Shown here: piece after piece, positions 7,524 through 16,400 of the stretch
How the letters are laid out: each line of letters begins with the position of its first letter
Numbering within the stretch: position 1 is the stretch's first letter
Origin: Nitriliruptoraceae bacterium
Lineage (GTDB): Bacteria > Actinomycetota > Nitriliruptoria > Nitriliruptorales > Nitriliruptoraceae
NCBI GenBank assembly: GCA_007130695.1
Contig: SLRZ01000106.1
Span: 1 to 43,524, forward strand
Length of the DNA stretch: 43,524 bases
Direction: 5' to 3'
Notes under the pieces: model-generated
The model's database searches: none
What the model was told of the DNA's origin: nothing
Seen by the model: only the letters and a program-made list of their open reading frames with translations
Program-made: the position numbers and the translations under genes

Positions 7524-9152
7524 ATGTCCACCCCCCACGACCACCAGGCCACCCCGGCAGGAGGTCGCACCGCACGCTCCCACGTCACCGACCTCCTCAG
7601 CTTCACCGGCCGGCACCGCGTGCTGCACCTGACCTGGTTCGCGTTCTTCATGAGCTTCGTGGTCTGGTTCGCCTTCGCCCCGATCGCGGGCATGGTGGGC
7701 GCCGAACTCGGGTTGAGCGGCGACCAACTCACCGTGCTCGCCCTGTGCAACGTCGCGCTGACCGTGCCGGCGCGGCTGCTGGTCGGGATGGCGCTGGACC
7801 GCTGGGGACCGCGACGGGTCTACGCGACGATCCTGCTCTACGCGTCCGTTCCCACGGTGCTGACCGCACTGGCCACGACGTTCGAGTTGCTCGTGGTGGC
7901 CAGGCTGGCGGCCAGCATCGTCGGTGCCGGGTTCGTCGTTGGCATCCGGATGGTCTCCGAGTGGTTCCCCCCACGCGAGGTCGGCATCGCCGAGGGCGTC
8001 TACGGCGGCTGGGGCAACTTCGGTTCGGCGGCCGCGGCGCTGACGGTGCCCACCCTGGCAGGGTTCGCCGGCGGGTGGCGGGGCGCCCTCGTCGCGGTCG
8101 GCGCGGTCGCGGCCGCCTACGGCCTGTTCTACCTGCGCAACGTCGCCGACACCCCGGAGGGCCGCACCTACGCCCGGCCCAAGCGGCAGGGTGCCCTGGA
8201 GGTCACCAGCCGCGGGGCCGTCATCGGGCTGATCGCGCTCAACGCCCCACTGGTCGGGATCCTGATGCTGCTGGCCTGGCGCCTGCAGCTGATCGGCTTC
8301 CTGACGCCGACCACGATGTGGACGGTCATCGCGGTCCTCGGCGTGCTGCTGGTCATCCAGTCGCTCACCATCTTCCGCGTCAACCGTCCCGCATGGCAGA
8401 ACCGCTACCCCGCCCACGACCGCTATCCGTTGCGCTCGGTCGCCGTGCTGTGCTTCGCCTACGCGGTGACCTTCGGCGCGGAACTCGCGGTCGTGTCGAT
8501 GCTTCCCGCGTTCTTCGCCGAGACCTTCGGGCTCTCCCCCGTCATCGCCGGCGCCAGCGCCGCTGCGTTCGCGTTCATGAACCTGGTCGCACGCCCCACC
8601 GGTGGCCTGCTCTCGGACCTGTTGGGCAGCCGCCGGCGCACGCTGATCGCGCTGCTGTGGGTCCTGTCCGCCGGCTTCGCGCTGCTGGCCGCCGTCAACG
8701 AGTCGTGGCCGCTGTTCGCCGCGATCCTGGCGACCATGGCGTGCTCGTTCTTCGTGCAGGCGGGCGAGGGCGCGACCTACGCCATCGTGCCCCTGGTCAA
8801 GCGTCGTGTCTCCGGGCAGATCTCGGGGATGGTCGGCGCCTACGGCAACGTCGGGTCCCTGCTCTTCCTCACCCTGCTGCTGGTGACCGGCCCGACGGTC
8901 TTCTTCCTCACCATCGGCGCCTCGGCCCTGCTCGCGGCCGTCGCCGGGCGCTGGCTGGTCGAGCCCGAGGGGGCGTTCGACGAGGCGCCGGAGGCGGACG
9001 GACCGGCCGACGTCGACACGCCGGTCGCCGCGCACCACGAGCCCGTCCCGGTCGGGGTTCCCGCGACACCTCGGCGTCGCGAGGACCGTTCACCGCTGCT
9101 CGGGCCGGCCCCCCGCAACGACGGGGAGCACGGCGACGTGGATGCCCCCTGA
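7524..9152 (+). CDS. narK: NarK/NNP-family nitrate/nitrite MFS transporter
   Basis: This is a 542-residue MFS protein with about twelve membrane segments. Both nitrate-porter signatures are recognisable: GVYGGWGNFGSAAAA in the first half and FAFMNLVARPTGGLLSD in the second. It should import nitrate (or exchange nitrate and nitrite) across the cytoplasmic membrane for the nearby NasA-type reductase. The start is the ATG at 7524 with GAGG about 7 bases upstream; it reads MSTPHDHQ before the first helix. The C-terminal ~70 residues form a hydrophilic, Pro/Asp-rich tail longer than in most NarK proteins. It is divergent from the HemD/winged-helix gene, which is a natural candidate for its regulator. 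Confidence 0.88.
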   Translation: MSTPHDHQATPAGGRTARSHVTDLLSFTGRHRVLHLTWFAFFMSFVVWFAFAPIAGMVGAELGLSGDQLTVLALCNVALTVPARLLVGMALDRWGPRRVYATILLYASVPTVLTALATTFELLVVARLAASIVGAGFVVGIRMVSEWFPPREVGIAEGVYGGWGNFGSAAAALTVPTLAGFAGGWRGALVAVGAVAAAYGLFYLRNVADTPEGRTYARPKRQGALEVTSRGAVIGLIALNAPLVGILMLLAWRLQLIGFLTPTTMWTVIAVLGVLLVIQSLTIFRVNRPAWQNRYPAHDRYPLRSVAVLCFAYAVTFGAELAVVSMLPAFFAETFGLSPVIAGASAAAFAFMNLVARPTGGLLSDLLGSRRRTLIALLWVLSAGFALLAAVNESWPLFAAILATMACSFFVQAGEGATYAIVPLVKRRVSGQISGMVGAYGNVGSLLFLTLLLVTGPTVFFLTIGASALLAAVAGRWLVEPEGAFDEAPEADGPADVDTPVAAHHEPVPVGVPATPRRREDRSPLLGPAPRNDGEHGDVDAP

Positions 9153-9154
9153 GA

Positions 9155-9298
9155 GGAACCGCACCCGCCTGCCGCAGCGTCCGCGTGTGCATTTGGCCAA
9201 ACACGTGTACGCTGTCGGCACGCACACCGATCCGGGGTGTCTCGTTCCTCAGTCTTGGAGCTACCCGGTCCTCGTGCGCCAACATATAGGGAAACAAC
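9155..9298 (+). promoter_or_regulatory. Leader region of the cold-shock gene
   Basis: This 144-base gap upstream of the cold-shock gene contains a TACGCT box at 9208-9213 that could be a -10 element, though no good -35 is spaced behind it. It would give a leader of about 80 bases ending in AGGGA before the ATG. Locally AT-richer sequence (catttggccaaacacg, acatatagggaaacaaca) stands out from the GC-rich surroundings. Long structured leaders are usual for cspA-type mRNAs. Functional control is inferred only. Confidence 0.35.
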
Positions 9299-9502
9299 AT
9301 GCCAGACGGCACCGTCAAGTGGTTCAACGCCGACAAGGGTTTCGGGTTCATTCAGCCCGACACCGGTGGCGAGGACCTGTTCGTCCACTTCTCCGCGATC
9401 CAGTCCGAGGGCTTCAAGACCCTCGATGAGGGTCAGAAGGTCAGCTTCGAGGTGACCCAGGGCCAGAAGGGCCCGCAGGCCAGCGAGGTTCGCCCGCTGT
9501 AG
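9299..9502 (+). CDS. cspA: Cold-shock protein, CspA family
   Basis: This 67-residue single cold-shock domain has both RNA-binding motifs, KGFGFIQPD (RNP1) and DLFVHFSAI (RNP2), after the canonical [11 protein letters not shown] start. It binds single-stranded RNA and DNA as an RNA chaperone in the cytoplasm. Length and sequence are typical of actinobacterial CspA. It is monocistronic: a 144-base leader precedes it and a strong hairpin follows at 9564-9587. Whether it is cold-induced or constitutive cannot be told from sequence. Confidence 0.97.
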   Translation: MPDGTVKWFNADKGFGFIQPDTGGEDLFVHFSAIQSEGFKTLDEGQKVSFEVTQGQKGPQASEVRPL

Positions 9503-9563
9503 ACCTTCGTGGTCACACCGGCCGCAGCTGATCCCTCTTACGTGGATCCGTGAAGGTCGAGAT

Positions 9564-9587
9564 GAAGCCCCGCTCCGGCGGGGCTTC
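9564..9587. terminator. Hairpin terminator between convergent genes
   Basis: A perfect 10-bp stem (gaagccccgc / gcggggcttc) with a tccg tetraloop lies 60 bases after the cold-shock gene. It overlaps the stop codon of the leftward MFS gene at 9586-9588, so it could end transcription from both sides. It lacks a long U tract, as is common in high-GC actinobacteria. Confidence 0.8.
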
Positions 9588-10779
9588 ATGCATGGTCGGG
9601 CGCGCCGGGCACGGGGGCGGCCGAGGGATCCGGCAGCAGGCGACCGCCGACCCACATCAGCACGGCGGCGACCGCCAGGGCGGCCCCCACCATGGTCCAG
9701 CCGGCGGTGTAGCCCGCGCCTCCGGCCACCAGCCCGAAGACGCTGGGCCCGATCGCCCCGCCGCCCCGGATCCCGACCTGGGAGATCCCGGTCGCCAGGC
9801 CGGGAGTGTGGGGAAACGCCCGCACGATGGTCAGCACGAGCAGCCCGTTCCAACCCCAGCCGGCGCCGACCATCAACATGGCGGCGAGCGCGAGGACGAC
9901 CAGGCCCCCCTCCGTGGCCAGCCCCGCGGCCCCCAGGCTCCCGACGGCCAGCAGCGTCACGATCGCGGGGATGCTGCTGGTACCGAGCGTGTCGGCGCGC
10001 CAGCCGCTCAGGACCCGCATCGTCACGCCGGCGAGGCTGGCGAGCGCCAGGATCCAGCCGGCGGTCGACTCGGTAGAGCCGCTGGCCACGAGGTAGGGCA
10101 CCAGGAACGCCGTGGCCGCCGAGATCGCCCCGACACCGACCCCGCCGGCGACCGCCAGCACGAGCAGCGGCAGCCCCACGCCGCCGCCGTCCGCACTCGC
10201 GTCGCCGAGCCGGGCCTTCGGACGCCGGCCGTCCGGTAGGTGACGCCGCAGCGGCAGGAACCCCAGACCCACGACCGCGGGGAGCACGAACGCCCAGCGC
10301 CACCCGAAGGTGACCGCGAGCAACGGCACCGACACGCCGGCCAGGAGGGTGGCGGCGGGGACCGAGGCCTGCTTGAGCCCCAGCGCGAGGCCGTGCCGCG
10401 ACAGGCGCACCCCACGCACGATCGCGTGGTTGGTGGCCGGCTGGATGACGGCACTGCCGACCCCGGCGACACCGAGCAGCAGGACGATGTGGATCCAACT
10501 GTGGGCCAGCAGCGCGATCGCGAGCACCGCGGCGACACTGCAGGCGGCGCCGAGCGTCAACGTTCGCCGGGCGCCGATCCGGTCGGACAGGCCGCCGCCG
10601 AGCCACGACACGAGCGCCGACACCGCGAAGTAGACCGACACGGCGAGGCCGAGCCGCTCCTCGGTGAGCCCCACCTCGTCACGCATGAGGGGCGAGACCG
10701 CGCTCACGATCCAGACGGCGAGCGAGCCCAGCAGCGCCGCGATGGCGGCCCCGAGCACGGTCGAACGACCGACGGTCAC
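9586..10779 (-). CDS. MFS transporter
   Basis: This 397-residue major facilitator protein has about twelve hydrophobic helices. GGLSDRIGARRTLTLG between helices 2 and 3 is the typical loop motif, and QPATNHAIVRGV and GLKQASVPAATLLAG lie in helices 4-5. The start is GTG at 10779, with GAGGAG a few bases upstream. The substrate is not identifiable; overall it resembles the cyanate/nitroimidazole (CynX/NimT) type of small MFS permeases. It is divergent from a thioredoxin-fold gene across a 259-base gap, which shows no other gene. Convergent with the cold-shock gene. Confidence 0.85.
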   Translation of the reverse strand: MTVGRSTVLGAAIAALLGSLAVWIVSAVSPLMRDEVGLTEERLGLAVSVYFAVSALVSWLGGGLSDRIGARRTLTLGAACSVAAVLAIALLAHSWIHIVLLLGVAGVGSAVIQPATNHAIVRGVRLSRHGLALGLKQASVPAATLLAGVSVPLLAVTFGWRWAFVLPAVVGLGFLPLRRHLPDGRRPKARLGDASADGGGVGLPLLVLAVAGGVGVGAISAATAFLVPYLVASGSTESTAGWILALASLAGVTMRVLSGWRADTLGTSSIPAIVTLLAVGSLGAAGLATEGGLVVLALAAMLMVGAGWGWNGLLVLTIVRAFPHTPGLATGISQVGIRGGGAIGPSVFGLVAGGAGYTAGWTMVGAALAVAAVLMWVGGRLLPDPSAAPVPGAPDHA

Positions 10780-11038
10780 TGATGCTCCTCGCAGATCGAG
10801 GGACGGGCCCGGGGGGGTGCGGCGAGGGTGGCGTAGGTCCGCCCGTCGGCGCCGGGTCCGGGCACGCCCTGACGAACGGGGCAGGCACCCGAGGCTAGCG
10901 AGCGGGCGCCGGGCACCCGGCCCCGGCACACCGGACGTCCACCACCATATTGACGGCAGGCGGGGCGCACAGCAGGCTCCCCGGCGCCGCACGGAGAACC
11001 CGCCCGGCTCCACGACGACACCCGACGAGGAGGCCGCC

Positions 11039-11614
11039 ATGGCCGGACCCGGTGCCGCGCCGGAAGGCGACGGGGACGAGGGCGGCGTCGAGGTCGATGC
11101 GCTCACCGCGCTCGGTACGGCGCTGAGCCGCCCGGACGGGCGCATCGCCACCCTGGCCGACGCCGCCGGGGGCGCCCCCCTGCTCGTGGTGGTCGTCGAG
11201 TACCGCTGTTCGGTGTCCAGCGCCGCACTCCAGACACTTCGCACGACCGGGGCCCGCCTCGCCGTCGTCTCGCAGGGCCGGCCGGAGGCCGCGCGGGCCC
11301 TCGTGGAGCGCACCGGTGTCGACGAGCGCGACGTCCTCGTCGAACCCCACCCGCATCCCGTCTCGGATGCGCTGGCCGCCGCGGCGGTTCCCACGTTCGT
11401 CCTGGTCGAGGGGCTCGAGCTCGTGGCGTGGCAGGACGGGTGGGACCCGGCGTTGCTCCGGACCCTGGTCCGCCGCGCCGGGGGGGACCTCGGCCGGAGC
11501 GGCGACCTGCCACCCGCGGCCGACCCGACCGCGTCACGGCTCGAACTGGACGAGCAGGAACGGCTGGCGCTCGAGGCCGAGGACGCGCTGCTGCCCGGCG
11601 CGACGGGCCGTTAG
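11039..11614 (+). CDS. Thioredoxin-fold (redoxin-like) protein with a single active-site cysteine
   Basis: This is a 191-residue soluble protein. The segment LLVVVVEYRCSVSSAALQTL looks like a thioredoxin/peroxiredoxin first strand and active-site helix with a CxxS instead of CxxC. VPTFVLVEGLELVAWQDGW matches the cis-proline strand and the glycine-rich final strands of the fold. There is no signal peptide. The ATG start has an excellent ribosome site (GAGGAGG). It could be a monothiol reductase, a 1-Cys peroxiredoxin-like protein or a non-catalytic thioredoxin homologue. It lies 45 bases upstream of the sirtuin gene and may share its transcript. Confidence 0.65.
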   Translation: MAGPGAAPEGDGDEGGVEVDALTALGTALSRPDGRIATLADAAGGAPLLVVVVEYRCSVSSAALQTLRTTGARLAVVSQGRPEAARALVERTGVDERDVLVEPHPHPVSDALAAAAVPTFVLVEGLELVAWQDGWDPALLRTLVRRAGGDLGRSGDLPPAADPTASRLELDEQERLALEAEDALLPGATGR

Positions 11615-11659
11615 TCTCGCTCTTGCCCACCACGCACCGTTGGACCGTGAGGAGGCCCG

Positions 11660-12430
11660 ATGGAGTCGCCCTCGTTGGAGGTCATCGCCGACTGGATCGC
11701 GGCCTCGAGACAGGTCGTGGCCCTCACCGGAGCGGGAGTCTCCACCGCCTCGGGGATCCCGGACTTCCGCGGGCCCCAGGGCCTGTGGACCAGGGATCCC
11801 CAGGCCGAGCGCCTGGCCAACATCGACGTCTACGTGTCGGACCCACAGGCCCGCCGGACCGCGTGGCAGCGCCGTCTGGAGGCCACCGAACGGACGCCGG
11901 CACCGAACCCGGCCCACGAGGCCATCGCGGAGCTCGAGCACCTCGGCCACCTCCAACGGCTGGTCACCCAGAACGTCGACGGCCTCCACCAGGAGGCCGG
12001 CAACGACCCCGGCCGCATCGTCGAGATCCACGGGACCGTGCGCGAGGCCACCTGCCTGGACTGTGCCTGGCGTGGCCCCATGCAGCCGGTACTCGAACGG
12101 GTCCGGGCCGGTGAGGCCGACCCGGACTGCGACGAGTGCGGGGGCATGCTCAAGAGCGCCACGATCTCCTTCGGGCAGGCGCTGGACCCCGCGGAGCTCC
12201 AACGGGCGCACGACGCGACCATCGAGGCCGAGCTCTTCCTCGCGGTCGGCAGCTCCCTGGTCGTCCACCCGATCGCGATGCTGCCCCAGGTCGCACTCGA
12301 CGCGGGTGCACGGCTGGTGGTGTGCAACGGCGAGCCGACGGGCTACGACGAGCGGGCCCACGCGGTCCTCCACGGGGACGTCAGCGAACTGCTACCCGAA
12401 CTCCTCGCCCACGTCCGGAGCCGACGCTGA
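11660..12430 (+). CDS. cobB: NAD-dependent protein deacylase, Sir2 family
   Basis: This is a 256-residue bacterial-type sirtuin. It has the NAD-binding GAGVSTASGIPDFRG (residues 24-38), TQNVDGLH (103-110), catalytic His124 in EIHGTVREA, a four-cysteine zinc site (C132, C135, C157, C160), and the late GSSLVVHPIAMLP loop. It removes acetyl or other acyl groups from lysines using NAD, giving nicotinamide and O-acyl-ADP-ribose; acetyl-CoA synthetase is the common bacterial target. The start ATG has GAGGAGG a few bases upstream. A small membrane-protein frame follows with a possible four-base overlap. Confidence 0.93.
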   Translation: MESPSLEVIADWIAASRQVVALTGAGVSTASGIPDFRGPQGLWTRDPQAERLANIDVYVSDPQARRTAWQRRLEATERTPAPNPAHEAIAELEHLGHLQRLVTQNVDGLHQEAGNDPGRIVEIHGTVREATCLDCAWRGPMQPVLERVRAGEADPDCDECGGMLKSATISFGQALDPAELQRAHDATIEAELFLAVGSSLVVHPIAMLPQVALDAGARLVVCNGEPTGYDERAHAVLHGDVSELLPELLAHVRSRR

Positions 12431-12876
12431 GCGCCCGAAGAGAGAGGCGGGCGGACGACCACGGGCACCGTCGGGACCCTGACCCGTTCAGCGACGGTCC
12501 CGGTGGAGCACCGAACCCGGGCGACCCCCGCTCCGAGGGGCCACGCCCCCCGGCCACGTGGCGCGACGTCGCCTGGGCCGTACTCGCGGGGGTGGCGGTC
12601 GTCGTCACCGTGGTCCAACTGGGGCGGCTCGTCTACGTCGCCGCCACGGATCCGGACGTGGTGCTGTCGACCGGGATGCTGGTACTGGCGTTCGTGGTCA
12701 CGGTGGTCTGGCTCATGACCGTGTTCTGGGTCTCGGTCGGTTCCTGGCGCCGCAGCGTGTGGGGTTGCCCGTTCGACCACCTCGAGACGTCGCCGCAGGC
12801 GCGGCGGTGCCCCCGGCACCACCTGCTCGAGGACCACGGCGACGGCTCGGGCGGCCCACCGCACGGGCCACGGTGA
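12427..12876 (+). CDS. Small two-helix membrane protein of unknown function
   Basis: About 149 residues. A hydrophilic N-terminus rich in Asp/Gly/Pro precedes two clear membrane helices (AWAVLAGVAVVVTVVQLG and VLAFVVTVVWLMTVFWVSVG). A His/Cys-containing tail follows (CPFDHLE and RRCPRHHLLE). No family is recognised. Membrane-type composition supports a real gene, but the start is odd. No ATG/GTG lies near the frame's beginning; the choice is a CTG at 12427 overlapping the sirtuin stop (CTGA), or a GTG at 12322 well inside the sirtuin gene. It is probably co-transcribed with the sirtuin. Confidence 0.5.
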   Translation: MSARRERRADDHGHRRDPDPFSDGPGGAPNPGDPRSEGPRPPATWRDVAWAVLAGVAVVVTVVQLGRLVYVAATDPDVVLSTGMLVLAFVVTVVWLMTVFWVSVGSWRRSVWGCPFDHLETSPQARRCPRHHLLEDHGDGSGGPPHGPR

Positions 12877-12899
12877 CGGTCCCGGTCCCCGCCGGCCGG

Positions 12900-12928
12900 T
12901 TGCCGCACGGGCACGCGACCGCTACCGT
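12900..12928 (+). promoter_or_regulatory. Predicted housekeeping promoter for rpsT
   Basis: TTGCCG (-35, 12900-12905) and TACCGT (-10, 12923-12928) are separated by exactly 17 bases, a good match to actinobacterial vegetative promoters. It lies 144 bases before the S20 start, leaving a leader of about 135 bases. Confidence 0.5.
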
Positions 12929-13071
12929 TCACCACCGGTCCTCGAGGGGACCGTCTGTCCTGCTGCGCCGGCTCACCTGCCCGCATGCTGCATGTCGAGC
13001 GCCTGAGCGCGCGGAACCCGTTCGACCACCTGCCGAGGCCGCGCACGGCCCGCGAAGAGACGAGACCTCCG

Positions 13072-13332
13072 ATGGCCAACATCAAGTCACAGATCAAGCG
13101 CAACCGCCAGAATGAGGCCCGCTACGAGCGCAACCGTGTCGTGCGGACCCGTCTGAAGACCTACACCAAGCGCTTCCGCACCCATGCCGAGGCTGGCGAC
13201 AAGGACGCGGCCGCAGAGGCCTACCGCGTCGCCGCCCGGGAACTGGACAAGGCCGCCACCAAGGGCGTCATCCACCCCAACAAGGCGGCCAACAACAAGT
13301 CGCGCATGTCCAAGCGGCTGCAGGCGCTGTAG
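13072..13332 (+). CDS. rpsT: 30S ribosomal protein S20
   Basis: This is an 86-residue basic helical protein beginning [20 protein letters not shown] and ending [12 protein letters not shown], the standard S20 pattern and length. It binds 16S rRNA early in small-subunit assembly. It is monocistronic, with a likely promoter at 12900-12928 and a 17-bp hairpin immediately downstream. In actinobacteria rpsT normally lies close to holA and leuS; here it is separated from holA by the large glutamate dehydrogenase and three or more genes. Confidence 0.97.
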   Translation: MANIKSQIKRNRQNEARYERNRVVRTRLKTYTKRFRTHAEAGDKDAAAEAYRVAARELDKAATKGVIHPNKAANNKSRMSKRLQAL

Positions 13333-13346
13333 GCACCAGGAGTCTC

Positions 13347-13382
13347 CGCGTCGAGGGCGCCCCGCGGGGCGCCCTCGACGCG
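13347..13382 (+). terminator. Long perfect hairpin terminator after rpsT
   Basis: A 17-bp uninterrupted stem closes on a two-base centre (cgcgtcgagggcgcccc paired with its complement). It starts 15 bases after the S20 stop. No U tract follows, as is usual in high-GC actinobacteria. It separates rpsT from the glutamate dehydrogenase gene. Confidence 0.75.
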
Positions 13383-13458
13383 TCCGGGAACGACACCGCC
13401 CCGGGCCGCACCCCCTCCCCTAGGCTCGAAACCCACCCACGAACCGGGAGGAGAAAAG

Positions 13459-16400
13459 GTGTCCGAGCAGGCAGTCGCCGTGGACGGTCCAGTGTCGCCG
13501 GACGAACACGCCGCACACACCGCGGTCGTCGACGCGGTCGCCGCCGACACCGAGGACCGCACGACGCTTCGGCAGCAGCTCGCACACGCCGCACTGCGCC
13601 GGGTCACCGGGCAGCAGCTGCGACGGTTGGACGCGGACAGCGTGGCCGGGCACCTCAACGAACTGTTCGACCTCGTCGACCGTCGGTCGGGGCACACGAT
13701 CGTGCGTGCCCGTGACGCCGAGCACGGCTTCGACGGGCGCCAACCGGGCACCGTGATCCAGATCGCCTCGGAGGACCGGCCGTTCCTGCTGTCCACGCTC
13801 GTGGAGGAGCTCGCCCGGCACGATCTCAAGGTGGTCTACGACCTGCACCCCATCGTCGGTGTGAAGCGTGACGCTGACGGGAAACTGGCGGCCCTGGTAC
13901 CGGCCCGTACCGCCGAGGACCGCGAGTCGCTCCTCCACCTCGAACTGGATCGCGACCTCGGGGACGACGAGCGCGACGAGGTGGTGGCGCGCCTGCACGA
14001 ACTCGTCGACGACGTCATGGCCGTCACCGGGGACCACGCGGCGATGCTCGACCGGCTCGCCGAGCTCGCCGGGGAGCTCCGCGACGGTGGACCCTCCGCC
14101 TCCGGATCCGAGGATTCCGAGCAGGACCCTGAAGCCGATCCCCGCGAGGTGGCCGACCTGATCGACTGGCTGCTGGACGACGATCTCGTCCTGCTCGGGC
14201 TGCGCGAGTACGAGGTCGCCACCATCGGGGGTGTCCACAGCATGCGGGCCATCCAGGGTCGTGGGCTCGGGTTGCTGAAGGACGATTCGTCGTCGGGCTT
14301 CTCCGAGCCGGTGGCCCTCGAGCAGCTGCCGTCCGAGGTGCGGGCACGCCTCGATTCCGACCGGCGGATCACGGTGACACGGACCCGCCGCGCAGCGACC
14401 GTGCAGCGACAGGTACCGATGGAGGACCTGCGGTTCTACCGGCGCGACGATTCGGGCGAGGTCCACACCATCGTGCGACTGCTCGGGTTGTTCACCCGCA
14501 AGGGACTGGCCTCTCCGTCGGCCTCCACACCGGTACTGCGATCCAAGCTCCATCACATCCTCGAGCGCGAGGACGTGGTCCCCGGTTCCCACGACGAGAT
14601 CACGCTCATCTCCCTCTTCGAGGCGCTCCCGAAGGACGAGCTGTTCCGCTCACCGACCGAGGAGCTGCACCGCACCCTCGTGGGGCTCCTGCACGCGGAG
14701 GAGCACCGTGAGCCGCGGACCCTGGTGCGCCTCGACCACGAACTCGGGGCGGTGACCGTGCTGGTCACCACGCCGCGGGACACCTGGTCACCGCACCTGC
14801 GCGAGCAGCTCGAAGCGCTGCTCGAGGAGCGCTACGACGCGCACCGCGTCGACGTCGACGTCGCGCTCGGCGACCGCCACGCCGCGGTCGGCCGGTTCCT
14901 GCTCCACGTCTCCGACGACATCCCGGTCGTCACCATCAGGGAGCTGCAGGCCGACGTTCGGCGACTCGCCCGTCCCTGGGCCGATGCGATGCAGTCGTTG
15001 CTCGTGGAGCAGTTCGGCCAGGCCGAGGGTGACCGGCTGTCACGCACCTTCGCGAGCCGCCTGCCCGAGACGTTCCGCCAGATGGTCACGCCGGACGCGG
15101 CGATCGAGGACGTGCTCCTGCTGGACGCCCACCGCCGGGGTAGCCGCGAGCTGCTCGTCGGCGTCCGTCCCTCCGGGGACGGCGAGCTGGCCCGCCTGAA
15201 GGCGGCCAAACGCGGGGCCGCGCTGGTGCTGTCGTCGTTCCTGCCGATCCTCGAATCGCTTGGGCTCGAGGTGGTCGAGGAGGTGCCCTACCGCCTGGCC
15301 GGCAACGAGACGACCCTGCACGACTTCGGGGTGCGCCTGCCCGACGTCGACCTCGACGACGAACAACTGTCCGAGCTCCTGGCGGACACGGTCCACGCCG
15401 CCTGGGACGGACATCTCACCGTCGACTCCCTCAACCGGCTGGTCCTGTCGGCCGGCCTGCCCTGGCCCGACGTCAATCTGCTTCGCGCCTACCGGCGCTA
15501 CCGCCGCCAGGTCGGCACGGCCCACACCCCGGAGTACGTCAACGACGTCCTGGTCGCCGAGCACGAGGCGACCAGTGCACTGGTCGCCCACTTCCACGCC
15601 CGTTTCGACCCCGACTTCGACGGCGACCGTGACTCGTGCCACCAGGCCGTCGTCGAGGCCTGCGACCGCATCCAGCGCCTCGATCACGACCGCATCGTGC
15701 GGGGCCTGCTGCGCCTGGTCGACGCCACCCTGCGGACCAACGCCTACCGGGACGATGCCGTGGCCGACGGCACCGGGGTGCCCTACCTCTCCCTGAAACT
15801 CGATCCGGCGCTGGTCCCGGACATGCCCGCACCCCTGCCCCACCGCGAGATCTTCGTCTTCTCCCCCGAGGTCGAGGGGGTGCATCTGCGTGCCGGCAAG
15901 GTCGCCCGGGGCGGGCTGCGGTGGTCGGACCGTCGCGACGACGTGCGCACCGAGGTCCTCGACCTGGTCAAGGCCCAGATCCGCAAGAACGCGCTGATCG
16001 TGCCGACCGGGGCGAAGGGCGGGTTCGTACTCAAGCGCGAACCCGCGGACCCCGACGAGATGAAGGGCGCGGTCGAGGGGGCCTACACCACGTTCGTCCG
16101 CGGCCTGCTCGACGTCACCGACAACCTCGCCGACGACGAGCTCGTCCCCCCCGCCGACGTGGTCCGCCACGACGGCGACGACCCCTACCTGGTCGTGGCC
16201 GCGGACCGTGGCACCGCGACCTTCTCCGACACCGCCAACTCGCTCGCCACCCGCTACGGCTTCTGGCTCGACGACGCCTTCGCCTCCGGCGGGTCCAACG
16301 GCTACGACCACAAGAAGCTCGGGGTCACGGCCAAGGGCACCTGGGTCGCGGTGACGCGCCACTTCCGTGAACTCGACATGGACGTCCAGGTCGACCCGGT

